NCBI GenBank assembly: GCA_963790875.1
Contig: CAWBQT010000003.1
Location: 1-64,000, forward strand
Source of the DNA: AP-15 sp963790875
Lineage (GTDB): Bacteria > Pseudomonadota > Alphaproteobacteria > ATCC43930 > CGMCC-115725
Reading direction: 5' to 3'
DNA length: 64,000 nt
The position numbers were made by a program, and so were the translations under genes. The notes beneath the pieces are model-generated. The model was not told the DNA's origin. It was given only the letters and a program-made list of their open reading frames with translations, and made no database searches. Of the stretch, positions 35,581 through 45,170 are shown piece after piece (the stretch's first letter is position 1; each line of letters begins with the position of its first letter).

Positions 35581-36714
35581 CTAGCGCGGCACCGCCGGGC
35601 CAAGCAGAGGACGCACTAGACGCGCGAGACGCACTAAGCCGTTCGCGTACCCCGCTCTCTGCTCGGGATCACGAATTGCGACGAACCAGCCGGCAATTGG
35701 TCGGGGTGCCACCGCGACAATCAGGCTCCAGGCAAACAGGGCGGCCTTCCACCTCAAGCTAAATTCGCCTTGCCAAACGGTTCGCCAATAATGTTGCAGA
35801 AGATCTATCAGCCCGTCAGGATAGAGGTTCGGAAAAAATCGTTTCGAAACGAAAGCAAGCGTCATGTAGTACTCACCTTCGCAGGGTATCCGGTGCCAGC
35901 GCTGTTCCCGCCGCAAGAGTTGATCTACGAGTTTGTCCACGGCTTCGAGCTGTCTCAGCTGACGGGGGTACCACTGGAGATAACCGGCAGTCGAAGCATG
36001 CCTGGGTTTGTTCTCACCGTGGCGGCGATAGCGGCTTTCCGACCGTTCGGCGAACCGGCGCAGCCGAGCATGAGTAAGCATTTCGTTCTCGCCGTGGCGG
36101 CGATAGAGGCATTGCGACGACCTCAGGCTCACCACATCGCCAAAAAACGGCGCCAGCTTGTTCAGATACTGGTCGATATACTCCAAGCCGTCGTCACGCG
36201 TCGGTATCGGAAAGACCACCTTTAAGAAGTCCCGGCTCCACGCGTTGCCGCTCGTCGGTGACATCAGATAGCCGCCGCTTTTGCGTATCGACGACATGAC
36301 CAGTTCGGGAGTGTGCCGCTCGCTGTACACTGGAAATTCTCGTCCGAGCGGTCGCAATTCTCGATCGACGAAGATCATGCCGTATTGCACCTTCGCGATC
36401 CCGGGACCCCATGCCGCCGCAACCTCCCGGGCTACGGAAGGTAATAGGAGATCATCGGCATCGAGGAAGATGACCACATCGCCGGTGGACTGTGCGAAGC
36501 CTATATTCGCCGCTCGCGCCTGGCCGCCATTTTTGGCAAAAATCGCCAGGACGCGGGTGCCGAACTGCTCGATTACCGGTCGCGAGTCATCCGTTGAGCC
36601 ATCGTCAACAACAATGATTTCCTTGCTCTCCCAGTCGACCGCGAGCGCGCTCTCGATCGCCTGCACCACGAACCGACCATAATTGTAGTTATTGATGACG
36701 ATCGAAAATCGCAA
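35581..36714 (-). CDS. Family 2 glycosyltransferase
   Basis: 377 residues. RFSIVINNYNYGRFVVQAIE, IIVVDDGSTDDSRPVIEQFG, VIFLDADDLLLPSVA (metal site), and SPTSGNAWSRDFLKVVFPIP with DDGLEYIDQYLNKLAPFF. After the catalytic domain there is a short internal duplication, CLYRRHGENEML and SRYRRHGENKPR ~27 residues apart. The C-terminal ~100 residues (RFFPNLYPDGLIDLLQHYWR, LFAWSLIVAVAPRPIAGWFV) hold a hydrophobic helix that may anchor it to the membrane. The gene starts at ATG 36714 and reads toward IS66 relics. Confidence 0.88.
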   Translation of the reverse strand: MRFSIVINNYNYGRFVVQAIESALAVDWESKEIIVVDDGSTDDSRPVIEQFGTRVLAIFAKNGGQARAANIGFAQSTGDVVIFLDADDLLLPSVAREVAAAWGPGIAKVQYGMIFVDRELRPLGREFPVYSERHTPELVMSSIRKSGGYLMSPTSGNAWSRDFLKVVFPIPTRDDGLEYIDQYLNKLAPFFGDVVSLRSSQCLYRRHGENEMLTHARLRRFAERSESRYRRHGENKPRHASTAGYLQWYPRQLRQLEAVDKLVDQLLRREQRWHRIPCEGEYYMTLAFVSKRFFPNLYPDGLIDLLQHYWRTVWQGEFSLRWKAALFAWSLIVAVAPRPIAGWFVAIRDPEQRAGYANGLVRLARLVRPLLGPAVPR

Positions 36715-37379
36715 CTCCCACCTCCCTCGGGAGACTTATACCTGCCTCCGACCTCAGCCGACAATTCGATCTTCGCTACCGACACCGTCCGCGTCTTCCG
36801 TCTCCGCCGTTACGGCTCCGCCGTCAATTTATTACACGAATTTCTGGCTCAGGACACGAGCAATCCCTCTCTGGACACTCGCTTCGTGCCAACCTTTTCG
36901 ATATAAAAGGTCGAATTTTGCATCTCTCTTAAGAGCAGAAACGTGCTCCTCGGCGGAAGGTGGCGATTTGATATGTTTGCCCTCTGGTGAACACCCGCCG
37001 CAACTTCGTCATAACCCACGTGAGGTGAAAGTGGCGTGGCCGCGGATTTGCCATCCCGGGCCGAGCTCGAACGCGACGTCGAGGCGGGCGCCGTCGAATT
37101 GTGGGGATCGGCGCCGCGACGCCGCAGGGCGGAGGCCGACTGAGCCGGCGCTGCTGCGGTTTTCGGACGAAGCAGGTCGGGACGAAGGAACGGCCCCCTC
37201 TTTGCGCCGCGATGATCCTTACTCTCGGCGACTATCCGACGAGGACGTGGGCATCGCAGGATCCATCACCAAGAGTGCGGCCCCTTTTTCCTTTTTCAAA
37301 AACAAATAGCGCTGGGCGGATCGGGGCGGCGGCGAACCGGGCGAAGACCCACTCCTTCCGGCGCTTCCTGCGTATATAT
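36715..37379. other. Intergenic, left of the IS1595 element
   Basis: 665 bp. No supported gene; plus-strand frames at 36692-37309 have no motifs. It should contain the promoter of the GT2 gene reading left. Confidence 0.45.
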
Positions 37380-37601
37380 GGCCTATATCCCTATCCGGTT
37401 AGCGCAGGTTCGCTAAATGTTCTGGCATCAAGCCTCGCCTTAAGGTAGCATGCACCAGTCGGTCGAGGGGGGTCGGATGGCTGGGCTTGCGGAGTTTGCG
37501 GCGCGGTTCGGGACGGAGGAGCGGTGCATCGAGCACCTGTCGGGGCTGCGCTGGCCCGGCGGGTTTGTCTGCGCGGGATGCGGCGGTCGGCAGGCATGGC
37601 G

Positions 37602-37609
37602 GCTGAAGG
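37602..37609 (+). repeat. 8-bp target-site duplication, left of IS66 copy 2
   Basis: GCTGAAGG directly before the IS66 end GTAAGC; repeated exactly at 40882-40889. Confidence 0.95.
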
Positions 37610-37639
37610 GTAAGCATGCGGTGAGCGGCGCAGGTCGAG

Positions 37640-37881
37640 CTATTCGGTCGAGTTGAGCTCGGGCGATGCGTTCCCGGCGGCACGTCTGTCAGCGATGACC
37701 TGTTTCAAGTATTCGATGCCGTCCCGAGTGAAGGCGTCATGGCGTCCTCGCCGAGGCCATAGACGTAGAGGCACCCATCTTCGGGGAACATGTCGATCGA
37801 CAGATCGTGCAGGCAGTCTTCGTCCTCGCCGAGGAGGTCGGCGACGTAGGCGATCGTGAAGACGGCGCTGATGGCGGCCAC
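37640..37881 (-). pseudogene. IS66 passenger protein, frameshifted (copy 2)
   Basis: Same sequence and same missing base as 30-271 in copy 1. Confidence 0.6.
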
Positions 37882-37884
37882 AGG

Positions 37885-39550
37885 TCAGGCCGCCAGCCGG
37901 CGCAGTGGCGAGCAGGGCTGCCAGTTCCATGGCAGCAGTTCGTCGAGCTTACGAGCCGGATGTTCGGCGATGCGGGCGAGGACGTCGGCGAGCCAGGCTT
38001 GCGGATCGACGTCATTCATCTTGGCGGTGACAATCAGGCTGTACATTACTGCGGCGCGCTGCCCGCCGCGATCGGAACCGGCGAACAGCCATGATTTTCT
38101 GCCCAGCGCAATGCCGCGCAGGGCGCGCTCGGCGGCGTTGTTGGACATGCAGATGCGGCCGTCTTCGAGGAAGCGGGTGAAGGCCGGCCAGCGCTTGAGC
38201 ATGTAGTCCATTGCCTTGGCGACATCGTTGCCGCGTGACAGCTTGGGCCGTTGCTCACGCATCCAGCGTTCCAGGTCGGCGACCAATGGGGCGCTCAGTT
38301 CCTGTCGGCTGGCCCGGCGCTGTTCGGCATTTTGGCCATTGATCGCACGCTCGATGTCGAACAGCGCGTCGATGCGGCGGACCATCTCCAGCGCCAGCGG
38401 CGAGATCACGGCGGTCTTGCCCTGCGCCTTGCGGCGCGCGTTGGCGGCGATGTCGGCCATGACGAAGAACGGCCGGCGGGCATGCACCCAGCACGCCGCC
38501 TCGATGAGCGGGCCCGGCTGGCGGTCGGCTTCGTACAGTTTGTTGTAGCCGGCGAAAGCGTCTGCCTGGAGGATTCCGGCATAGTCGGCGAGATGCGCCT
38601 GGGCGTGTACACCGCTCCGATCGCGCGAGTAATAGAACATCGCCGCCGGCGGATCCGGCCCGCCGAACGGGCGGTCGTCGCGCACATATACCCAACATCG
38701 CCCGGTGTGGGTCTTGCCCTTGGCGAGGACCGGCACGGTCGTGTCGTCGCCATGCAAACGTTCCGCGGCGAAGACATGCGCCTCGATTCGGCTGATGAGC
38801 GGGGCCAGTACGGCACAGCAGCCACCGACCTGGTCGGCCAGGGTCGACAGGCTGAGCGGCACGCCCTCCCGGGTATAGCGTTCGGCCTGGCGGTTGAGCG
38901 GCTGGTGCTGCCCGAACTTCTCGAACAGGATCATCGCCAACAGGCTGGGCCCGGCCCAACCCCGCGGAAGCACATGAAACGGCGCCGGCGCCTGGCTGAT
39001 CTTCTCGCAGTCGCGACAGCTGAACTTCTCGCGGACATGCTGGATCACTTTCCACTGCCGCGGGATCACTTCCAGCGTCTCGGTGATGTCTTCGCCGAGT
39101 TTGCGCAGCCGCGCGCTGCCGCAGCACGGGCATTCCGTCGGCGCCGGTTCGACCACCCGCTCGCGCGGCAGGTCCGCCGGGAAGGGTTGGCGCGCCGGGC
39201 GCTTGCGGTTAAAGCCCGCTACCTTTGTGGTCTTGGCGACGGCCTGCTCGGCGGCAATCTCATCCTCGCTGGCGGAGCTCTTCGAGTTCCGCGAAGGCCA
39301 GCTCCATCTGCTCGATGAGCCGGATGCTGCGTTCCGAGCGCTGGCCATAGAGCTGGTGCGTCAGCTTGGCGATCTGCAATCGCTGATGGGCGATCAGCGC
39401 CTCGTCGTCGGAGGCCTTGGCCTTGGCAACCGCGAGTTCCGCCTCGATCCGCGTCGCCCTGGCCGCTTCCTCCAGGCACTTCTCGCGCGCCGCCGACAAC
39501 GCCGCCCGCAATGCGGCAATGTCGTCGGGCAGGGTCTCGGGCGTCGTCAC
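37885..39550 (-). pseudogene. IS66 transposase TnpC, frameshifted (copy 2)
   Basis: Compared with copy 1, an extra C at 39283 (CTCTTCGAG versus CTCTTGAG) shifts the frame. The N-terminal part (39550 down to 39260) ends as MELAFAELEELRQRG, while the zinc-finger and DDE core stay open from SASEDEIAAEQ to the normal end at 37885. A second extra base near 39554 removes the upstream ATG, leaving GTG 39550 as the start. The core could be made only by internal initiation, so the copy is probably inactive on its own. Confidence 0.88.
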
Positions 39551-39726
39551 GAGAACCGATTATCACATGCTGGCAGCCGTCCTTGCGTTATCAACTATAG
39601 GGTGAGTCAAAATGTCGCACCCAATCTATTGCGCGATTGAGGCGCGACAATCAAGATGAGAATGGTGCGGCGCAGAAGGCATGGTCGACGGTTTGCGACG
39701 GTGGGGCCAGGGCGCGTGGTACTCGT

Positions 39727-40041
39727 TCAGTCGCGGCCGAAGCCGCGCGGCGGATCGAGGTCGGCGAGCTCGCCGAAATCGAACTCGACAATCGCTTGCA
39801 GGGCCTCGCCGGTCGCGGTCTCGCGCAACGGTTCCGGTAATGCCTCGAACCATTGCGTGTACTCGTTCTGCAAGGCGACAAGCTCGGCAACGGCATCACG
39901 CCAGCGCTGCGGGCGCGAGCGCCGGTCGGCCGGGCGGCGCCAGCGGCTGACCGGGGCGCCGGCATGACGGACCCGCCATCGGGCTTGCCGCTCGGCGCCG
40001 CTTAGCGCTAGCTGGCCGTGCGGCGGGCGTCCTCGGGGCAT
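39727..40041 (-). CDS. IS66-associated small protein (copy 2)
   Basis: 104 codons, MPRGRPPHGQLALSGAERQA at the start, otherwise like 2115-2429. Keeping the frame open with substitutions such as Leu-Gln to Pro-Arg suggests that it is a real gene of the element. Confidence 0.6.
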   Translation of the reverse strand: MPRGRPPHGQLALSGAERQARWRVRHAGAPVSRWRRPADRRSRPQRWRDAVAELVALQNEYTQWFEALPEPLRETATGEALQAIVEFDFGELADLDPPRGFGRD

Positions 40042-40082
40042 TGCGAAGCCTCGTTGTCTTTCGTCACGTAACGGAGATCGGC

Positions 40083-40430
40083 TCAGCCGGCGACCTGCGG
40101 TCGCCAGGTGTGAACCGGGTTGCGCCAATCGATGCCGTCGAGCATGTAGGCCAGTTGCGCCGCGCTGATCGCCACCACGCCATCCGCCGGCGGAGGCCAG
40201 ATGAAGCGGCCCCGCTCCAGCCGCTTGGCGTAGAGCGACATGCCGACGCCGTCATGCCAAAGTACCTTGATCAGGTACCCGCTCTTGCCCCGGAACACGT
40301 AAAGATCGCCGGCGTGCGGGTCGCGCTGCAGCCGCTCCTGCACCTGCAGCGCCAGGCTGTTCATGCCGCGCCGCATGTCGGTGTGGCCGGTGGCGAGCCA
40401 CACCCGTACCCCCGAGGGAACCGGGATCAT
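40083..40430 (-). CDS. tnpB: IS66 accessory protein TnpB (copy 2)
   Basis: 115 residues, MIPVPSGVRVWLATGHTDMR, with FRGKSGYLIKVLWHD. Nearly identical to 2471-2818. Overlaps tnpA by ATGA. Confidence 0.92.
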   Translation of the reverse strand: MIPVPSGVRVWLATGHTDMRRGMNSLALQVQERLQRDPHAGDLYVFRGKSGYLIKVLWHDGVGMSLYAKRLERGRFIWPPPADGVVAISAAQLAYMLDGIDWRNPVHTWRPQVAG

Positions 40431-40780
40431 CGCCGCACCAGCGCCTGCACCACCGCCGCCGCCAGCCCGGGCGGCGTCGACGGCGGGATGCGCAGGCTGG
40501 CGACCCCGCTGAACTGGATCTCGATCGCCTCACCGCTGCGTGCCGCAATGCCTGGCCCGCAATCGGCATCCGCCGTCACCACGACGGCGGCAAAACCGGC
40601 ACGATCGCTGCGCAGTTCCTGGCGCCAGCGGTAGATCTGACCGGCACGGACATCCGCCCGGCGCGCCACCTCGGCAACAATCGCGCCCGGCGTAAATGCC
40701 GCCGCAACCACCGCCCGCTTCTGTTCCTCGCTCCAGCGTCGCCGCCGCTCCGGGGCGTTGAATAACTCGAACCTCGCCAT
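40427..40780 (-). CDS. tnpA: IS66 accessory protein TnpA (copy 2)
   Basis: 117 residues with helix-turn-helix VAEVARRADVRAGQIYRWRQ. One codon longer than copy 1 (a 3-base insertion in the C-terminal part), frame intact. Confidence 0.92.
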   Translation of the reverse strand: MARFELFNAPERRRRWSEEQKRAVVAAAFTPGAIVAEVARRADVRAGQIYRWRQELRSDRAGFAAVVVTADADCGPGIAARSGEAIEIQFSGVASLRIPPSTPPGLAAAVVQALVRR

Positions 40781-41948
40781 CGCACCGTCTCTTGCACCAG
40801 TGCAAGCACCGCCGCTTGCACTGGCGCCTACCCAGCCCGATCAGCTGAGAGACAGCAAGGCGGCCTTCCGCGAAGGGTTACGCTGAAGGCGCGTTCGCGG
40901 GTCTACGAATGCGTCGCCTGTCACCGGCAGGAATCAGTGACGGCGGGAACGGTGTTTCATCGCACGCGGACCAATTTGACGAAGTGGTTTCTGGCCGCCT
41001 ACCTGATGGCCCGCGACAAGCGCGGCGTCTCGTCCAAGTTCCTGCAACGGGAGCTGGGGGTGGCGTATCAGACGGCGTGGACCATGGCGCATAAGCTGCG
41101 CCATGGGCTGAGCGAGGACGCGATGCGCCCACTCCATGGCTTTCTCGAGGCCGACGAGACCTTCATGGGCGCCCGCGGCGATGCGAGCAGTCGCGGCCGC
41201 AGCACCAAGAACCCCGACAAGAGCCTGGTCGTCGCCGCCGTCGAAAAGGTGCCGGCACCGAAAAACGAGCAGGGAAAGCACGGGCACGCCGTCAAGCGTC
41301 AGCACGGCTTCTTTGCCGGCGGTGCCCGCATCGCCGTGTTGCCGGCGGCATCGGGTGCCGAACTCGGCGCCTTTCTCAAGGCCAATATCGCGGCCCATTC
41401 GCATCTGCTGACCGATGCGTTTTCCGGCTATAGCGGCCGCGACGCCGATCTCGGCGGGCATTTCAAGCACACGCCGGTGGTCCAAGGCGAGGGCGCCAAC
41501 GCCGGCGAATTCTTCCCGATCATCCATACCTTGTTCAGCAATATCAAAGCCTGGCTCGTAGGCACGCACCACGGCGTCAGCGCCAAGCATTTGCCGCGCT
41601 ACCTGCGGGAATGGTCCTACCGCTTCAATCGCCGCAACCTCGCCGACGGCCTGGACGGTTATCTGATCCGGCGCGCGGTCGAATGCGCCACCATCACCTA
41701 CGACCAGCTCACCGCCGGCGCCATGCCGGGCGGCGCCAATCGCATCCGCCGCCTTCCCGCGGAAGTTGCACAGCCTGCCTCAGCTGGATAGGGATAATGG
41801 CCTAACCTGCGGAACTGGAAAAACACCGCGCCGCATGTAGTCGCGGCCTGATCTTCCCATCCGGCGACGGCCTTCGCCGGATGGTTACCTCGGAACGCCG
41901 AGCGACATCAATCGGATTGGTGGGTGACACCATCGCCTCTCCGGGCCA

Positions 41949-42213
41949 CTGGATAACTCAAACCTCGCCATCGCACCGCCGCTTACATTGGCGCTCACAC
42001 AGCTTGATCGGTCCAGAATCCAGAGGCGGCAAGGCGGCCGCCGCGGAGGTCACAAGCGGGAACGGCAATCGAGATCGCGCTGGACGGCGCCGTCGTGCGG
42101 GTGGCGCCGGAAGTCAAGATCAGCCTTCTGAGCGCGGTGTTGCGCGCGGTGAGATCGGCATAATGGTGGTGCCGGCAACCAGGCAATCCGACGCGTCGAA
42201 TCGGCAAATCAGG
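41949..42213. pseudogene. IS66 relics, two orientations
   Basis: 41949-42040 resembles the upstream end of the intact IS66 (ataactcaaacctcgccat, then a run like the segment before tnpA). From ~42065 on the plus strand, AIEIALDGAVVRVAPEVKIS, then LLSAVLRAVRSA and stop TAA 42161 equals a TnpA C-terminus. It is followed by an overlapping ATG that starts a TnpB-like MVVPATR. Two different dead IS66 elements abut here. Confidence 0.6.
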
Positions 42214-42252
42214 TGAGCAAAATGGTGCGCCAAGCCCCTTGCGCGCCGACCC

Positions 42253-43530
42253 CTACGATGTCCAGCGTGCCCCTGAGCCAGGCAAGTGACAGCGTCGAGA
42301 CTGATTCCCGTTCAACATACAAAGAGGGATTGCCACCAACAAGCTCGCCTGCAGGAAAAGGTAGGCGAAAATTATAGCAGCGATCGCGATGCTGGGGCAT
42401 CTCGACCTCCTAACGCAGGAGACCACGAAACAGTAGAAAATGAATGAACCGATTAGGCCGTATTCATAAAACATCTTGAACCAATTAGCGTCCGAACCGC
42501 CATACCATGCCGCCGTAAAGGTAGATTTTACGGTCCCCGGACCGTGCCCCAGCAGCAATCCTTGCAAATTTCCGCTTTCGAAGCCCTTGGCTGCCTGCCA
42601 GAGAGGTAACACGAACCGCTCAAAACCGCTCGAATTAGTGTACTTGAACTCGCTGACGCGGGAGGTGAAGTTAGCGAGATCGATAATCCCTGTTGCGACA
42701 AGCCCAACGACAAGGATCACGACGAACAAGGCGGACAGCGCTGCCTCCTTGCGGTGGAGACTTGTTAGCGGCAGAAACAAGAGCAGAAGCATCAAGCCGG
42801 TCCCGCTGTAGGCCAGAAGGAACCCAATCGCCATAACCAGCAGGTATCGGGGCCGGCGAAATTCTAGAATCTCGATGAGAATGCCAAACGCCGTGATTTG
42901 CCCGAGAGCCGACGGTTCCGGTAAGAACAGACCGGTAGCCTGGATAATGCCACCATACGTAAGGCGCGGGTCGTGCATTCCGACCGCCTCAGGGTCGCTG
43001 AGCAGAAAATCCGGGATTATCCCATAAAAATTGATGAGTTTGCCGCCATCGACAACAAATTGGGCAGCAAATTGCACCGCGCCGATGGCTGCCAAAATCA
43101 TCACAAAACATTGAAATGCGTGGAGCGTCCTCTTGTATTGGCCAGGGGTTGAGGATTTACTAAGTGTGAACAGGAAACAAAGGACGATGAACAAAGCATA
43201 GCCTGTCAACATATTGCTATTGAAGTTCAACAGCAGAGAGAAGGTTGCCACCAGCCCGACACCGAAAAACCACAAGAACCGATCGTATTCGATTATCAGT
43301 TTTCCACTAAAGAATTGATAAAGTAAAATAACGCCGAAGGACAGCAGATCAATATGCAGAAACGTGTTGCCAAGCGGCAATGTGAAGCGTGGTAAAAACA
43401 GCAATGAGACTAGCAGAGCGATGTCAGTTCGTGCTGCCGACTGCTCGGGGGCAGGTACCGCGGGCTTGGGCACCTCGAATGCTCCGGTATCGAAGCCGCG
43501 CGACCCACCCGACTGAGTTATACTAGCCAT
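42253..43530 (-). CDS. O-antigen polymerase/ligase-like membrane protein (Wzy type)
   Basis: 425 residues, about 10-12 hydrophobic helices (for example DIALLVSLLFLPRFTLPLGN, FLWFFGVGLVATFSLLL, YLLVMAIGFLLAYSGTGLML, LSALFVVILVVGLVATGIID). A large periplasmic loop near the C-terminus contains LGHGPGTVKSTF and DANWFKMFYEYGLIGSFIFY, the 'GxGxG...(N)...E(Y/L)GxxG' arrangement of Wzy and WaaL proteins. It probably polymerises repeat units or ligates the glycan. The last ~30 residues look atypical, so the 3' end may be altered. The start overlaps a small upstream ORF by 8 bp. Confidence 0.8.
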   Translation of the reverse strand: MASITQSGGSRGFDTGAFEVPKPAVPAPEQSAARTDIALLVSLLFLPRFTLPLGNTFLHIDLLSFGVILLYQFFSGKLIIEYDRFLWFFGVGLVATFSLLLNFNSNMLTGYALFIVLCFLFTLSKSSTPGQYKRTLHAFQCFVMILAAIGAVQFAAQFVVDGGKLINFYGIIPDFLLSDPEAVGMHDPRLTYGGIIQATGLFLPEPSALGQITAFGILIEILEFRRPRYLLVMAIGFLLAYSGTGLMLLLLFLPLTSLHRKEAALSALFVVILVVGLVATGIIDLANFTSRVSEFKYTNSSGFERFVLPLWQAAKGFESGNLQGLLLGHGPGTVKSTFTAAWYGGSDANWFKMFYEYGLIGSFIFYCFVVSCVRRSRCPSIAIAAIIFAYLFLQASLLVAIPLCMLNGNQSRRCHLPGSGARWTS

Positions 43531-43855
43531 AATGCTTTTCGTACCCCTCGGCGCCGGCGGACCTCACGGGACGTGACCGTTCGCGAGGCGCGGCACCACC
43601 GGGCGGCACTGCTGACCCGCCATTCTCCGAAGAGGCTCCCGGCTTGCTGTCTGCCGTCGACAACAACCCCGATGCGGTCCGCTCCTGGCCGGGCGCGACG
43701 CGATGAAGCCCCTTATCAGTATAGACCGCGGCGTGGTCGTGACCGCCGCGCCGCCACAAGGCTTTCCGGTCGAGATCGATCAAGATTACCTCAATCGCGC
43801 AGGCACCACCGCGGCGCACAGCGTCCAGTGCCGTTGCTCGTGTCCCACTCGACAA
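43523..43855 (-). CDS. Small hypothetical ORF between a GT4 and Wzy
   Basis: 110 codons from a TTG at 43855. The only feature is a hydrophobic/acidic stretch EVILIDLDRKALWRRGGHDH near the N-terminus; no family recognised. It is placed 16 bp after the GT4 stop and overlaps the Wzy start as ATGGCTAG, a geometry suggesting translational coupling. The start codon is weak and no good ribosome site is seen, so it could also be a remnant. Confidence 0.25.
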   Translation of the reverse strand: MSSGTRATALDAVRRGGACAIEVILIDLDRKALWRRGGHDHAAVYTDKGLHRVAPGQERTASGLLSTADSKPGASSENGGSAVPPGGAAPRERSRPVRSAGAEGYEKHYG

Positions 43856-43871
43856 TGCCCCGCGTCCGCGC

Positions 43872-45170
43872 CTATCCCGGGGATGAGGGTGAAGTAAATC
43901 CGGTTTCCAGTCCGTCGTCCACGAAATGTCGCTTGCGGTTCACAGCGTGCTCTATGGCATCGTAAAGAGTCTCCCCGCGGCCGCTCCAATCAAATCCACC
44001 TTCGCATCTCTCATAGGCAGCCTGTTGCATGGAATTCAGGCGATCGATGTCGTTGATTGCGGCAGCGACACCGATCGCCAGCTCCCGCATCGAATCGAAG
44101 GATAAATAGTCCGATCCCTCTGTTAACGGCAAGCCCGCCATGCTGCCTCTTATCGCGGCGATCGGCAGCCGATTGAAGATATAATCCAGTATCTTGTGCT
44201 TGAACCCGCCGCCTATCTCCTCAATGACCAGCCCCATGCGCCGCGCGGCGAGGAATTCACCAAGATCGTCGACGAAACCGTGGAAGCGCGTCGCCTTGAC
44301 CCTTGCTTCCCAGGTTTTCCGCAAGGGATCCGGGACCTCACCGACGACATCGATGCCGACGCCGGCGTCTTCGAAGATTAAATCGGCCGCTTCGAGAAAG
44401 GCGGACAAATTCATCTGCTTGGGTGTCCACTCGTAGGACCCGACAATCGCGACCCGCCGCGGCGTGGCCTGCACGATTTGCCGGTCCGGCGCGCGTGGCC
44501 CGTCGTAGCCGGGGGGCAATACGAGCTTGACGCTCGATGGCGAAAGCAGCGCAAGATTCTTGCCATCCTCGGCCGTGTTTGCCACGATAATGTCTGCGGC
44601 GCCAGCAAGGCTACGTACCGCATTCGCTACCTTCCAAGCGTTTACATGTAGCGCGGTCTTGCGAAGAAGACTGCCACGGAAATTTTGTGCTATATCCGAC
44701 GCAAGCTTAGTATCGAAATTATGGGCGATATACGTGATCAGAGGCCTTATGCCGTTCCTTTTACTTCTCTGGATATGACCGATCGCCCAAGACATCGGAT
44801 AATGATCCAATATGATGGCATCGAAATCGCGATCGTGGAGCATTGCCTCTAGGTGCTGCGCGTAACCATGTGTGGTGAACCGAGCGGCAGCGAACGGCAA
44901 TGGGCTCGCAAGCGCAAGTACGGTCGACGTCGGCCGGCCTGGCACAACGCGCCAGTCGATCCGACTCTCGAACGCTTGTGCACGCTGCAACCACGGAGCG
45001 ACAGGATTGGCAAGCCCCATGAAGGTCACCGATGCCCCGGCGGACGCGAGTGCTTGAGCAAGCCGCGCCGTGTACTTGTTTTCCCCGGAACTTAGCGGCA
45101 GCGAAATCGTGCGCGCTAACCACAGGCAACGCTGGCCTCCCCCTTCTGGATTCGGCAGACCGGCCATCAA
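43872..45170 (-). CDS. Family 4-like glycosyltransferase
   Basis: 432 residues, GT-B fold. N-terminal half: CLWLARTISLPLSSGENKYT, AIILDHYPMSWAIGHIQ, ITYIAHNFDTKLASDIA. C-terminal half: RVAIVGSYEWTPKQMNLSAF, GVGIDVVGEVPDP and the donor region GLVIEEIGGGFKHKILDYIF, followed by LPIAAIRGSMAGLPL. It is the first gene of a minus-strand run with the small ORF and the Wzy-like polymerase. The substrate is unknown. Confidence 0.82.
   Translation of the reverse strand: MMAGLPNPEGGGQRCLWLARTISLPLSSGENKYTARLAQALASAGASVTFMGLANPVAPWLQRAQAFESRIDWRVVPGRPTSTVLALASPLPFAAARFTTHGYAQHLEAMLHDRDFDAIILDHYPMSWAIGHIQRSKRNGIRPLITYIAHNFDTKLASDIAQNFRGSLLRKTALHVNAWKVANAVRSLAGAADIIVANTAEDGKNLALLSPSSVKLVLPPGYDGPRAPDRQIVQATPRRVAIVGSYEWTPKQMNLSAFLEAADLIFEDAGVGIDVVGEVPDPLRKTWEARVKATRFHGFVDDLGEFLAARRMGLVIEEIGGGFKHKILDYIFNRLPIAAIRGSMAGLPLTEGSDYLSFDSMRELAIGVAAAINDIDRLNSMQQAAYERCEGGFDWSGRGETLYDAIEHAVNRKRHFVDDGLETGFTSPSSPG

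Larger units (their letters stand above)
37610..40881 (-). mobile_element. IS66-family insertion sequence, copy 2
   Basis: 3272 bp with ends GTAAGCATGCGG (left) and complement GTAACCCTTCGCGG (right), flanked by perfect 8-bp duplications GCTGAAGG, the size expected for IS66. Gene order equals copy 1. It differs from copy 1 by a few substitutions and 5 extra bases, including one that breaks tnpC. Its own complete target duplication shows that it transposed alone, not as the arm of a composite transposon. Confidence 0.96.
37450..41791 (+). pseudogene. IS1595-family transposase, split by IS66
   Basis: The 5' part (37450-37609) encodes RFGTEERCIEHLSGLRWPGG with zinc ribbon FVCAGCGGRQAWRLK. The 3' part (40890-41791) encodes SRVYECVACHRQESVTAGTV, FHRTRTNLTKWFLAAYLM and FLEADETFMGARGD (first Asp), then LTDAFSGYSG (second Asp) and SNIKAWLVGTHHGVSAKHLP. 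Joining base 37609 to 40890, i.e. removing IS66 plus one duplication, restores a continuous frame, with CxxC pairs (CAGC/CVAC) completing the zinc ribbon. The gene was intact before IS66 arrived. Confidence 0.93.
37380..41802 (+). mobile_element. IS1595-family element interrupted by IS66 copy 2
   Basis: The imperfect inverted ends are GGCCTATATCCCTATCC (37380-37396) and GGATAGGGATAATGGCC (41786-41802), which match at 15 of 17 positions when one is complemented. Without IS66 and one 8-bp duplication the element is about 1.14 kb and encodes one transposase. No target duplication was evident at these outer ends, so the exact borders are tentative. Confidence 0.7.

Noticed and set aside
36001..36115. 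Tandem repeat or CRISPR-like pattern (gtggcggcgata twice)
   Set aside because: Only two copies ~80 bp apart inside a GT2 gene, encoding the repeated RRHGEN; a local duplication, not an array.
1..40881. Composite transposon made of IS66 copies 1 and 2
   Set aside because: Copy 2 has its own complete 8-bp target duplication inside an IS1595 gene, so it moved independently; no outer duplication can be tested.
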